The notes under the pieces: generated by a model
What the model was told of the DNA's origin: nothing
Databases searched by the model: none
What the model saw: the letters and a program-made list of their open reading frames with translations, nothing else
Assembly: GCA_018394295.1 (NCBI GenBank)
Contig: CP074573.1
Span: forward strand, 2,363,156-2,427,155
Direction of reading: 5' to 3'
DNA length: 64,000 nt
Origin: Mycoplasmatota bacterium
GTDB lineage: Bacteria > Bacillota_I > Bacilli_A > Haloplasmatales > Haloplasmataceae
Shown: one piece after another, positions 52,709 through 61,456 of the stretch
Layout of the letters: each line of letters begins with the position of its first letter
How positions within the stretch are numbered: position 1 is the stretch's first letter
Made by a program: the position numbers and the translations under genes

Positions 52709-52815
52709 TTAATAATCTTTTAATTTATCAATAGTTGTTCTAACAATTTCTTGTGCGCCTTCCCGGGTACTTATATAGGATATATTACCATAAGAATAAT
52801 TGCTTGTATACTGTC
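52709..52815 (-). pseudogene. C-terminal gene remnant upstream of the membrane protein
   Basis: The minus strand reads YTSNYSYGNISYISTRE and GAQEIVRTTIDKLKDY before TAA. No start or N-terminal part exists. It is protein-like and ends 33 bases before the next gene start, as in an operon, so it is probably the tail of a lost partner gene. Confidence 0.4.
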
Positions 52816-53091
52816 AATCAATAGTATCTTCTTTCTTTAAGGATAAATAATTTTTAGGTAATATTAAAATCATTTAAGGATAATTTGAATTCAATTTGGA
52901 AGTAATTTAACTGACTTCCTTTTTTCTTTACCAATTGTCACCATCATCCCCTAAAAAGTGTTTAAAGAATTATTTTAGAAAACATATGATGCAGGAAAAA
53001 CTGCAGTTTCTTTATACATTAAAATAAGTAAATATGTACTAAAAAATAATTATGTAGCATGATTTTGGAATCTATTTTGTGATTTCTATTA
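52816..53091. other. intergenic region, possible weak terminator
   Basis: GGAAGT pairs with ACTTCC near 52898-52919, followed by seven T. Otherwise no gene recognised. Confidence 0.3.
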
Positions 53092-53199
53092 CATCATGGG
53101 ATATGCTCTAGTTGTATTTAATAATGATTTGCTAGGTTATTCAAACGAATATACTAGTGTTTCTATTGATAAAGGAAATTCCTCATCGCTCCTTTAAAA
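53092..53199 (+). pseudogene. short coding remnant
   Basis: The plus strand reads YYIMGYALVVFNNDLLGYSN then EYTSVSIDKGNSSSLL and a stop. No start signal; composition is protein-like. Probably the tail of a lost gene. Family not recognised. Confidence 0.3.
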
Positions 53200-53334
53200 A
53201 TATTCTATAATGATTATTATGGCTTTATTTGCAATCAGAATTTACCATAATGATTTTAGTTTTAAATCAAAAAACGAGCACTAGCATTTTGCAAGTTTTG
53301 CTTGTTTTTTTATATACCTCATATTATTGAATTA

Positions 53335-53343
53335 TGGTATAAT
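53335..53343 (+). promoter_or_regulatory. extended -10 promoter of the radical SAM pair
   Basis: TGGTATAAT, an extended -10 box (TGn before TATAAT), lies 130 bases before the start codon, leaving a leader of about 120 bases with some inverted sequence (CAATTTATAG with CTATAATTG). Confidence 0.55.
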
Positions 53344-53472
53344 ATTACCGAAGATATAATTTAAGTTAAATTTTAACAACTCTGGGAAGCTGTATTTACT
53401 CAATTTATAGACAATAAAACTATAATTGCGATATGGGTAAGACATGCCATCAATTATACGAGGAGAGATTGT

Positions 53473-54376
53473 ATGAAACTAAGCAATTTGATGAAATTTT
53501 CACTATTTGGAGCATCTACTGTAATTTTTAAAAGAAAAAAGCCTATCTTAGGAACAATTATTGTAACAGATAAATGTAATTTAACTTGTAAGCATTGCGC
53601 AGTAAATAATATCAATTCTAAAATATATTCATACATAAATATAAGAAAAGAAATGATAGATTTATATGGTAAAGGGATTAGAATTCTTTTTTTTTTGTGG
53701 AGGAGAGACTTTTTTATGGTCAGATAATGGTAAGACAGTTAGAGATTTAGTTATAGAAGCAAAAAAAATGGGATTTTTAATTGTTAATGTAGTAACCAAT
53801 GGTACTCATAAAATTGATTTACCTGAGGCTGATTTAATATTATTGAGTTTAGATGGAAATAGAAGAAATCATAATAATATTCGTGGAGAAACATTTGATT
53901 TAATTTTAGATAACATAAAAAATGCAACAAAAGATAATATTTGTTTATATATGGCAATTAATAATATAAATAAAGCAGATATTAGGTCTGTAAGTGATAT
54001 AGCAAAAAATATGAAAAATATTAGAGCAATTTCTTTTAATTTTCACACACCATACAAAGGGACAGAAAATCTAAAACTTACAAAGGAAGAAAAAGAAAAT
54101 GCTTGTAAAGAAATATCTCATTTGATAAAGGAAAAATATCCGATTTTTAATTTAGAAAGTGCTTTTAAATACATTATAAATAATGATTTTAAAACACCCT
54201 GTTATCAGTGTGTTGTTGTAGAAGATGGAAAAGAATATATATGTGGAAGATGCATAAATGAAGAAGGTTTATGCGAAGAATGTGGCTACTTTTTTGCGGC
54301 AGAATATGCACTTATTTTTGACGGTAAAATAAAAGTTATTTTGGACATGTTAAGGACATATCTAAAATACATATAG
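53473..54376 (+). pseudogene. radical SAM protein, frameshifted at a poly-T run
   Basis: Two frames (53473-53727 and 53666-54376) make one 300-residue protein if one T is removed from the ten-T run at 53687-53696: the text then reads RILFFCGGETFLW. The radical SAM cluster is CNLTCKHC (Cys 35, 39, 42); CGGET follows the second strand as usual. The C-terminus has a Cys cluster (CYQC, CGRC, CEECGYFF) that may hold an extra Fe-S cluster, as in SPASM-like enzymes. The ATG follows GAGGAGAGATTGT. It precedes the second radical SAM gene by 8 bases, so they form an operon. Substrate unknown. The run could be a phase-variable switch, a decay event or an error. Confidence 0.7.
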
Positions 54377-54384
54377 GAGGAGTT

Positions 54385-55635
54385 ATGTTTACAAAACTAT
54401 TAAGTATTGCGACAACTAGATCGTTTAAACCATTTAAATTCAAGAATAACTATAGTAATAATCTTGAATATGAAAATTTAGATTCGCTTGGATTGTATGT
54501 TCATATTCCATTTTGTAAAAGTATATGTTCTTTTTGTCCTTATTCAAAGCAATTAATGGATGAAGAAGTTTCTTTACAATATAAAGAAGCACTTTTAAAA
54601 GAAATTGAACTTGTAACATTAAATCAAATTGAAAAAAAAGATGTTACATCTCTATATTTTGGTGGAGGAACGCCATCTTTAATGATAAAACACATTGAAG
54701 ACATTATTAATAAATTAAAAGAACATTTTAATATATTAGGTGGTATAGGTTTAGAATTGCACCCAGAAGACATTAATGATTACATATTAACGAAGTTGAA
54801 AAAGATAGGGATTACAATGATTAGTATTGGATTTCAATCTTTTGATAATGAATTGCTTGCAAATATAGGCAGAAAAGAAGATAAATTCATTGAGAAACTA
54901 AAATTAGTGGATCGTTATAATTTTGATGTGGTAGATGTAGATTTGATATTTGCATTACCCGGTCAAACACAAGAGATGTTAACAAGTGATTTTAAGAAAG
55001 CATTTACTTATGGAGCAACACAAGTATCAACATATCCGTTCATAGATTTTACTTTTGTAAACAACATCAAAAAGCCACTTTCAAGTAAGATGAAAAAGAA
55101 AATGCTTAAACATTTGAATGATTTGACAGAAATAATGGAATTAGATAGAACATCAGTTTGGACTTTTTCAAAAAAAGGTACAGAGAAATATTCTTCAGTA
55201 ACAAGAGATAATTTTTTAGGATTTGGTACTTCTGCTACAACATTACTAAGAAAATCATTTAAAATAAATACTTTTTCTATTGATGGATATATAGAAAGAA
55301 TAAAGAATGATAATTTACCTACATCTTTAACACTTGATTTCTCATTAAGACAAAGGGCTGTATATTTTCTGTTTTGGAGTTCTTATGGACTTAAAATAAA
55401 CGAGAATACCTATTTTAATTTAATAGGTAAAAAATTGAATAATATGTACTCTTTTGAAATGTTGGTTGCTAGAATTTTGGGTTATATAAAGAAAACTAAC
55501 TATGGGTATGTTTTAACATCAAAAGGAGCTCTGGTCTATCATGATATTGAACAAAAGTACACACATGCCTATATTGATAAGATGTGGAATATTTCAAGAG
55601 TTGTACCATTTCCAAATGAAATAGAATTGTTATAA
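54385..55635 (+). CDS. HemW-like (coproporphyrinogen III oxidase family) radical SAM protein
   Basis: 416 residues. After a 35-residue N-terminus comes LYVHIPFCKSICSFCPY (Cys 44, 48, 51 for the 4Fe-4S cluster, with the extra Cys-free Phe of HemN/HemW types), then SLYFGGGTPSL, GIGLELHPED, SIGFQSFDNE and DVDLIFALPGQT. The C-terminal winged-helix-like part (330-416) resembles HemW. True HemW handles haem; this one lies beside another radical SAM gene and has an unusual N-terminus, so its substrate may differ. The start follows AGGAGGAGTT. No terminator is visible directly after it. Confidence 0.85.
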   Translation: MFTKLLSIATTRSFKPFKFKNNYSNNLEYENLDSLGLYVHIPFCKSICSFCPYSKQLMDEEVSLQYKEALLKEIELVTLNQIEKKDVTSLYFGGGTPSLMIKHIEDIINKLKEHFNILGGIGLELHPEDINDYILTKLKKIGITMISIGFQSFDNELLANIGRKEDKFIEKLKLVDRYNFDVVDVDLIFALPGQTQEMLTSDFKKAFTYGATQVSTYPFIDFTFVNNIKKPLSSKMKKKMLKHLNDLTEIMELDRTSVWTFSKKGTEKYSSVTRDNFLGFGTSATTLLRKSFKINTFSIDGYIERIKNDNLPTSLTLDFSLRQRAVYFLFWSSYGLKINENTYFNLIGKKLNNMYSFEMLVARILGYIKKTNYGYVLTSKGALVYHDIEQKYTHAYIDKMWNISRVVPFPNEIELL

Positions 55636-55716
55636 TTATGGCTTTTTTTATTTAAACTCAACTCAAACTTTGTAATGATTATATAGTTAGGCATTGTTTT
55701 ATAATAAATATAATAG

Positions 55717-55842
55717 TTATACCCTAATAATCCACCCTTTGTTGGACGGTCACTGTATTATCCTGACTTTTATAAGCTTGAGTTGGTGTATCAGGATAAT
55801 CCATTATTAATGAGAACTTACATTGAAGAATTAAAAAATTAA
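55717..55842 (+). pseudogene. C-terminal gene remnant
   Basis: After a TAG, the frame reads LYPNNPPFVGRSLYYPDF and YKLELVYQDNPLLMRTYI then EELKN and TAA. No start; protein-like. It ends just before a good terminator, so it is the tail of a lost gene. Family not recognised. Confidence 0.45.
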
Positions 55843-55855
55843 GTCTAATATTAAT

Positions 55856-55890
55856 ACAAAGTCACTTAATAAGATGACTTTGTTTTTTTA
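55856..55890 (+). terminator. terminator of the lost gene/radical SAM region
   Basis: ACAAAGTCA pairs with TGACTTTGT around a ten-base loop, followed by seven T residues. Confidence 0.8.
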
Positions 55891-56245
55891 TTATATATTG
55901 TAAAAAGCAATTATTAATATATTACAATGTTAACCTCGTATAAGAGGACTAGAATAATTAAATATTACAATAGAATTGATTTTATCCAATAGTTGGAAAT
56001 AAAATAAATCTGTTCAACAACAAAAGAACCAGAACAAGTAAGTAGCACTAATATTACTATTATCCTAATAAGAATATCTTGAAGGATCAACTAGAGGAAA
56101 AGAAAATACCCGCAATTTCCATTACGGGTTAATATGATTTTACTATAATGATTTAAATATAAGTATAGAAAAGAGAATGTGTTTCGTTTATAATTAAACT
56201 TAGGATATTATTTATATATAACAATAGTTTGTAGGATAAAAGATT
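55891..56245. other. intergenic region before the WYL regulator
   Basis: AT-rich. A small hairpin (ACCCG with CGGGT) occurs at 56108-56129. No clear promoter pair or gene seen. Confidence 0.35.
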
Positions 56246-56259
56246 AGAAGGTGAATAAG

Positions 56260-57231
56260 ATGAATAAGATTGAGAGATTAATGGCAATAATCCTTGTATT
56301 AAACAAAAATAAAAGAATGACTGCAAGTGATTTAGCAAGAAAATTTGAAGTAGATATCAGAACAATTTATAGGGATATACAGGCACTAAGTGAGATGAAT
56401 GTACCAATTGTATCACAGGTTGGACCTGATGGTGGATATTCTGTTTTAAGTAAATTTTTTATACCCCCTATCATGTTTAATAAGGAAGAAATATTTTCTT
56501 TGCTGTTATCAAAAAAATCTATTGATGAAGTATCTATACCTGGATATTCTAAAAATATTGAATCTGCCTTCTTAAAGATAGAAAGTGTGATGGATGAGGA
56601 TAATACAAAGGAATTTAATCAAATAAAAAAGAGGATTTTATTTGAGAAAACGAGCAGGAATACAATAAAAAAAGAATATGATTATTTTGAAATGATTAAA
56701 AAAAGTCTTGAGTTAAATTTAAAGATTAAGATAAAAGCTTTTCTTTCTAGTGATATGATAAATACTGAAATGATAATCCAACCCTACGGTATTTTATACG
56801 TTGATGATGATTGGTTGGTGATCAGTTATTGTGAGTCAGTAGGACAAGTAGAAAGTTTACCTATATTTTTAATTAGTGATGCACAATTAATAAATGAAAC
56901 CTTTACAGTACCAGATGATTTTGATATAGATGAATATTATTGTAAGAAACATTGTATAATGAAGTGCTTAAATAAAGATACCCAAACTGTGAAGCTAAAA
57001 GTTAACAAAGAAAGTTATTATAGAATTAAAGATTATATCTTTTTTCATAGAGCAGAAGTAATTGAAGAAGAGAACCACTATCTATTAAACATGCAAGCAG
57101 GTGATCCTGGCTGTTATATCCAACTAGCTTTTAGGTTTAAAGATTTTATTGAAATATTAGAACCTCAATGGTTAAGAGAGGAAATTTTAAGAAATCTAAA
57201 AAATTTAATCAATAAATATGAAAGATACTGA
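56260..57231 (+). CDS. YafY-like transcriptional regulator (HTH_11 plus WYL domain)
   Basis: 323 residues from ATG 56260 (AGAAGGTG lies seven bases upstream; a GTG at 56251 is inside that site). N-terminal DeoR-like helix-turn-helix (MTASDLARKFEVDIRTIYRD, about 24-43) and GPDGGYSV wing. The WYL domain starts near residue 140, with the ligand segment reading QPYGILYVDDDWLVISYC, where the WYL motif itself is degenerate (WLV). Such proteins are usually repressors or activators sensing nucleic-acid or small ligands. It precedes an alpha/beta hydrolase and an ABC exporter, which it may control. A hairpin at its stop separates the transcripts. Confidence 0.85.
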   Translation: MNKIERLMAIILVLNKNKRMTASDLARKFEVDIRTIYRDIQALSEMNVPIVSQVGPDGGYSVLSKFFIPPIMFNKEEIFSLLLSKKSIDEVSIPGYSKNIESAFLKIESVMDEDNTKEFNQIKKRILFEKTSRNTIKKEYDYFEMIKKSLELNLKIKIKAFLSSDMINTEMIIQPYGILYVDDDWLVISYCESVGQVESLPIFLISDAQLINETFTVPDDFDIDEYYCKKHCIMKCLNKDTQTVKLKVNKESYYRIKDYIFFHRAEVIEEENHYLLNMQAGDPGCYIQLAFRFKDFIEILEPQWLREEILRNLKNLINKYERY

Positions 57232-57254
57232 CAGGTTTGTGTCAGTATCTTTTT
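57223..57254 (+). terminator. terminator overlapping the regulator stop codon
   Basis: AGATACTGACA pairs with TGTCAGTATCT around a six-base loop, followed by T4. The TGA stop lies inside the stem. Confidence 0.75.
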
Positions 57255-57302
57255 GTTATTATGTGATTAAAGTATTAAAAAGTAATGAAAGGAGAAATAT
57301 TT

Positions 57303-58193
57303 ATGACTAAAATTATTGAAGAAGGTTTTAAAGAAATAAATGGTATAAAAATTTATTATAAGAGTATAGGAGAAGGAGAACCTTTATTTGTACTACATGG
57401 TGGTCCAGGGTTAGCACATAATTATTTATTTCCCCATTTTAGTAAGTTAGCAGAAGATTATGAAGTGATTTTTTTTGACCAACGTTCCTGTGGAAAATCA
57501 TCAGGAGATGAAATACCTCATGATATAACAATGGATAATCTTGTTAAGGATTTAGAAGAATTACGTCAATCATTTAATATCGAAAAGATAAATGTATTAG
57601 GACAATCTTTTGGAGGATTATTAGCTTTAAATTATGCTATTAAATATCCAGAAAGACTTAAAACTCTTTTAATTCTTGAATCTACTGGTGCAAGATCAGA
57701 TTTTATAAAAAAATTTCAGGAAAATATTAATTCAAGAGTAACTGAAGATATTCAAAAAGAATTATCTGAAACAAATAAGAAATTAAATGAACTTACAAGT
57801 TCCAAAGTTATTAAAAATGGAGTTGGAAAGGTATTTAGTCGTTACCTATCAATAATAAACAAACTATATTTCTATAATACTAGCTATATGAAAAATTTAG
57901 ATATGGAATATTTTGATGATGAAATGGTTAGAAAATCTTTCACAATCCAGAAACAACTACATAGTTATTTAATACATTATAATTTACTAAATCAATTACC
58001 TAGGATAACTTGTCCAACACTTATTATTCATGGTGATTACGATCCAATTCCATACGAAGAAATAGAACTAATACATAAAACAATTAATGGGTCTGAAATC
58101 TTTTTAATAAAAGAATGTGGACACTTCGCACATATAGAAAAACCTATAGAGTATTTCCACATTATCAGAGATTTTCTTTATAAAAATACATAA
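57303..58193 (+). CDS. alpha/beta hydrolase, proline iminopeptidase (S33)-like
   Basis: 296 residues from ATG 57303 (GAAAGGAGAAATATTT upstream). Oxyanion motif FVLHGGPGLAH, FDQRSCGKSSG, nucleophile Ser in LGQSFGGLLAL, Asp in IIHGDYDPIP and His in KECGHFAHIEKP. The DQRSCGKS block is typical of proline iminopeptidases, which remove N-terminal Pro; lipase or esterase activity is also possible. Cytoplasmic. It precedes the ABC exporter gene by 24 bases, so the two are one transcript, possibly for handling or detoxifying a compound under the WYL regulator. Confidence 0.88.
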   Translation: MTKIIEEGFKEINGIKIYYKSIGEGEPLFVLHGGPGLAHNYLFPHFSKLAEDYEVIFFDQRSCGKSSGDEIPHDITMDNLVKDLEELRQSFNIEKINVLGQSFGGLLALNYAIKYPERLKTLLILESTGARSDFIKKFQENINSRVTEDIQKELSETNKKLNELTSSKVIKNGVGKVFSRYLSIINKLYFYNTSYMKNLDMEYFDDEMVRKSFTIQKQLHSYLIHYNLLNQLPRITCPTLIIHGDYDPIPYEEIELIHKTINGSEIFLIKECGHFAHIEKPIEYFHIIRDFLYKNT

Positions 58194-58217
58194 TAAAATC
58201 TAAGGAGGTATTAAAAT

Positions 58218-59954
58218 ATGTTAAGAAAATTCATATCTTATTATAAACCACATAAGAAACTATTTATACTAGATATTGGAAGTGCATTTTTAGCTGCTGG
58301 GATTGACCTTATCTTTCCAATGGCAACTAGGACTATATTAGATGATGTAATACCAAAAGGTAACATAAGAACATTATATATACTAGCTGGGACATTAGTT
58401 TTCCTCTTTATTCTAAGAGCGCTATTGAATTATATTGTTGACTATTGGGGACATGTTTTAGGGACAAGAATGCAGCATGATATGAGAAAAGATTTATTCA
58501 AACGATTTCAGAAATTATCATTTAAATATTATGATAAGAATAAAACAGGTAATTTGATGTCTAGAATAGTAAATGATTTATTTCAAATATCAGAACTAGC
58601 ACATCATGGCCCTGAAGATATATTTTTGTCTTTTATACTACTAATAGGTTCATTTATAATTCTTGTTACAATCAACTGGAAACTTACTCTTATTATGTTT
58701 GCTTTCATACCTATTATGTTATTATTTGGAATCAAGAAACGTAGAAAGATAGGTTTTGCTTTTAAGAGTATCCAGAAGAAAATAGCTGAAGTAAATTCTC
58801 AAATCGAAAATAGTATATCAGGAATAAGGGTCACAAAATCATTTACCAATGAAAAATACGAAATAGAGAAATTTGGTAAAGGTAATAGGGAATTTAAGGA
58901 AGCTAATGAATTTGCGTTTAAATCAGTAGCTGAATTAGGTACAGGTATTAGTTTAATTTCTAATATACTAAATGTTATTGTTCTAACTGTCGGAGGATAT
59001 TTAGTCTATAGTAAGGCTATGAGGATAGGAGATTTAGTAGCTTACTTATTATACACAAATTATTTTTTCAAACCTATTATGAGACTAATAGCATTCACAC
59101 AACAATATGAAGCAGGTATGGCAGGTTTTGAAAGATTCATAGAAGTTCTGAACACTGAACCAGAAATATTAGACAAGGAGGATGCTTTTGAACTTAAGAA
59201 CATAAGAGGAAGCATTAGTGTTAATAATGTAACATTTGGCTATAATGAAAAAGTACCAATTTTGTCAGATATAAGTATCCACATCCAAAAAGGCAAAACT
59301 TTGGCGTTAGTTGGTCCTTCAGGAGGTGGGAAATCTACCCTTTGTCATTTGATTCCAAGGTTCTATGATGTAGATAATGGGAAGATTATGATAGATGGTA
59401 TTGACATAAAGGATGTAACACAAGAATCATTAAGAAGGAACATAGGATTAGTCTCTCAAGATGTATTTCTATTCACTGGAACAATAAAAGAAAATATCTT
59501 ATATGGAAATCCAGCTGCAAATGATGAAGAAATTATTGACGCAGCAAAGAAAGCTGAAATTCACGAGTTTATTACTAGGCTTCCAGAAGGCTACAATACA
59601 TATATAGGAGAAAAAGGAGTAAAACTTTCAGGGGGTCAAAAACAAAGAATATCAATTGCTAGAGTATTCTTGAAAAATCCTTCAATTTTAATATTAGATG
59701 AAGCAACCTCGGCCCTAGATAATGAAACTGAATCAAAGATACAGAAGTCTTTAGAAATCTTATCTGTAGGAAGAACAACTCTTGTAATAGCCCATAGACT
59801 TTCAACGATTCAGAATGCAGATGAAATCGTTGTTTTAACGAAAGAAGGTATAATAGAAAGAGGGAAACATGAGGAACTTATTATTAGAAGCGGATTATAC
59901 TCTAAGTTATATAATTCACAATTTAAAGAAAAAAATTCGAGTAAAATAGCATAG
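58218..59954 (+). CDS. ABC exporter half-transporter (MsbA/LmrA-like)
   Basis: 578 residues: six membrane helices in residues 12-310 and an ATPase domain (about 335-575). Walker A VGPSGGGKST, Q-loop LVSQDVFLFTGTI, signature KLSGGQKQRISIARVFL, Walker B ILILDEATSALDNE and the switch His in VIAHRLSTI. It forms a homodimer that exports lipids or drugs or, less likely, peptides (no C39 peptidase domain). The start follows AAGGAGGTATTAAAAT. Downstream of the hydrolase gene in the same unit. A terminator follows at 60047. Confidence 0.93.
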   Translation: MLRKFISYYKPHKKLFILDIGSAFLAAGIDLIFPMATRTILDDVIPKGNIRTLYILAGTLVFLFILRALLNYIVDYWGHVLGTRMQHDMRKDLFKRFQKLSFKYYDKNKTGNLMSRIVNDLFQISELAHHGPEDIFLSFILLIGSFIILVTINWKLTLIMFAFIPIMLLFGIKKRRKIGFAFKSIQKKIAEVNSQIENSISGIRVTKSFTNEKYEIEKFGKGNREFKEANEFAFKSVAELGTGISLISNILNVIVLTVGGYLVYSKAMRIGDLVAYLLYTNYFFKPIMRLIAFTQQYEAGMAGFERFIEVLNTEPEILDKEDAFELKNIRGSISVNNVTFGYNEKVPILSDISIHIQKGKTLALVGPSGGGKSTLCHLIPRFYDVDNGKIMIDGIDIKDVTQESLRRNIGLVSQDVFLFTGTIKENILYGNPAANDEEIIDAAKKAEIHEFITRLPEGYNTYIGEKGVKLSGGQKQRISIARVFLKNPSILILDEATSALDNETESKIQKSLEILSVGRTTLVIAHRLSTIQNADEIVVLTKEGIIERGKHEELIIRSGLYSKLYNSQFKEKNSSKIA

Positions 59955-60046
59955 TTGTTGATATTATTTTTAATAAATATATTTATATTATGTAGTTTAT
60001 TAGTTTACTAATATACAATATATACATGCTAAAGTTTTAGTAAAAA

Positions 60047-60087
60047 AGGTGAATTTCACTATAAAGACAGTGAATTTCACCTATTTT
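60047..60087 (+). terminator. terminator of the hydrolase/exporter transcript
   Basis: AGGTGAATTTCACT pairs with AGTGAATTTCACCT (one central mismatch) around an eight-base loop, followed by a T tract. Confidence 0.75.
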
Positions 60088-60146
60088 TATGAAAGTTTCT
60101 TATTGATTGAATAGGTGCTAAACAAGTAACTAAAAAGTTACAATCC

Positions 60147-60181
60147 ACTCTATTTAAGTATGTTATAATCTTAAATAGAGT
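60147..60181. promoter_or_regulatory. 12-bp inverted repeat around a TATAAT
   Basis: ACTCTATTTAAG and CTTAAATAGAGT are perfect arms around TATGTTATAAT. Either an operator around a -10 box or a transcript hairpin. No intact gene follows directly; a coding remnant starts near 60270. Confidence 0.45.
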
Positions 60182-60269
60182 AAATATGTAAATTATGTAT
60201 CTCAACTCGTAGTTTATGAAATAACTGTTCTCAGAAAATATTTATTATGATATTCTTTTTGTAGTAGAA

Positions 60270-60555
60270 AGAAGACATAAAATTCTTTATACAATCATTT
60301 TGGGGATTAGACTACAGTAGTAGATCAAGACAAGAAGCCAAAGAATTAGTTTTTGAGGAAGAATGGGGAATACGATATAAGGTAAAATTAAGAGAACTAA
60401 CTGAAGAAAATGAATATGGATTAACTGGGAGAAATTTATTTACAATTGATGTTTATGATAATCAAACATATATCAATTCACCTCGTAAGATATATTACTA
60501 TGTTGAATTACCCGAAGATTTAAGAGAATTCATATTTAATGGAGATGGAAACTAA
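60270..60555 (+). pseudogene. C-terminal remnant of an unknown protein
   Basis: After a TAG the frame stays open for about 93 codons: KEDIKFFIQSFWGLDYSSRS, then RQEAKELVFEEEWGIRYKV, LTEENEYGLTGRNLFTIDV, YDNQTYINSPRKIYYYVEL and PEDLREFIFNGDGN, TAA. No start codon with a binding site exists at its N-terminus. It looks like a real, recently truncated cytosolic protein, with an open frame and normal composition. Family not recognised. Confidence 0.5.
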
Positions 60556-60668
60556 ATATTTCTCATTCAGCTCTATAAAACCTAATATAAAATAATTTTT
60601 CTAGATTGGTAAAAACTTGTATATTCAATAAAATCTTGATATACTATAAATTAAGAGGTGATTTATAT

Positions 60669-60881
60669 ATGAAATATATTGCCCCAGCTATTTTTGGATT
60701 TATAGGCTTCATCATTATTGGAGGATATTTTTTACTCATAACTTTTGCGTTTGAAACAATATTAGCAAAAATAATTGGTGGTATTATAGCATTAGCTATT
60801 TTAATTAGTATTATTTTTGTTTATATTCAAAGAATTAATGAAATGAAGGAGGAAGAAAAAAATGATTATAGTCAATACTGA
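60669..60881 (+). CDS. small membrane protein preceding ybjQ-like gene
   Basis: 70 residues from ATG 60669; AAGAGGTGATTTATAT upstream sets this start. Two helices at about 3-25 and 32-52, then a charged tail (RINEMKEEEKNDYSQY). Its end overlaps the YbjQ-like gene by 20 bases, so translation is coupled. No family recognised. Such pairs of a small membrane protein plus YbjQ suggest a shared envelope or metal-related role; inference only. Confidence 0.65.
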   Translation: MKYIAPAIFGFIGFIIIGGYFLLITFAFETILAKIIGGIIALAILISIIFVYIQRINEMKEEEKNDYSQY

Positions 60882-61173
60882 TTTTGTATCTGGAAAAACG
60901 CTTGAAACAATTTCTTTAGTTAGAGGTTCAACTATTAGATCTAAGCATTTAGGAAAAGATATATTAAGTGGATTAAAAACTTTGGTTGGTGGAGAAATAA
61001 CTTCATATAGTAAAATGTTAAATGAAGCACGTCAAATCGCTACCCAAAGAATGGTCGAAGAAGCAGAAAGATTGGATGCTGATGCTATTATTAATGTTAG
61101 ATATTCAACAAGTAATGTAATGTCAGGGGCTGCTGAAGTACTTGTTTATGGGACAGCTGTTAAATTTAAATAA
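60862..61173 (+). CDS. YbjQ/UPF0145 family protein
   Basis: 103 residues, the usual length. Conserved parts: VSGKTLETISLVRGSTIRS at the start (the VxG motif), GGEITSYSKMLNEARQIA, and DADAIINVRYSTSNV near the C-terminus. These proteins form pentameric rings; they have been called heavy-metal-binding domains but the function is unproven. The ATG follows GGAGGAAGAAAAA and overlaps the small membrane protein gene by 20 bases. A terminator follows at 61216. Confidence 0.9.
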   Translation: MIIVNTDFVSGKTLETISLVRGSTIRSKHLGKDILSGLKTLVGGEITSYSKMLNEARQIATQRMVEEAERLDADAIINVRYSTSNVMSGAAEVLVYGTAVKFK

Positions 61174-61456
61174 TTAAAGTTTACCTTTCCTAAATAAAAA
61201 TTTACTGTTAAAAATAACTGCTTTAAGAGATGTATCTTAAGGCAGTTTGTTATATATTATTACATCAGTTCTCCTTACGCTATTTTTGATGCATTTATTA
61301 ATTACCTGGTCATATAAAGATAAAATTAGGAATTATTATCAGCGTAAGTTGAGTATTTGTACTTAAAATATTAAAGAATTATAAAGTGTTTTTACTTTTT
61401 TATAAAATCTAATTTATTTATTTAACATATTATTTATAATAAAATTGGAGAGGTTT
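61174..61456. other. intergenic region with terminator
   Basis: Holds the hairpin at 61216-61252 and then AT-rich sequence leading to the M50 gene. No other gene seen. Confidence 0.35.
61216..61252 (+). terminator. terminator of the ybjQ-like transcript
   Basis: AACTGCTTTAAGA pairs with TCTTAAGGCAGTT (one G-T) around a six-base loop, followed by a short T-rich stretch. Confidence 0.65.
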
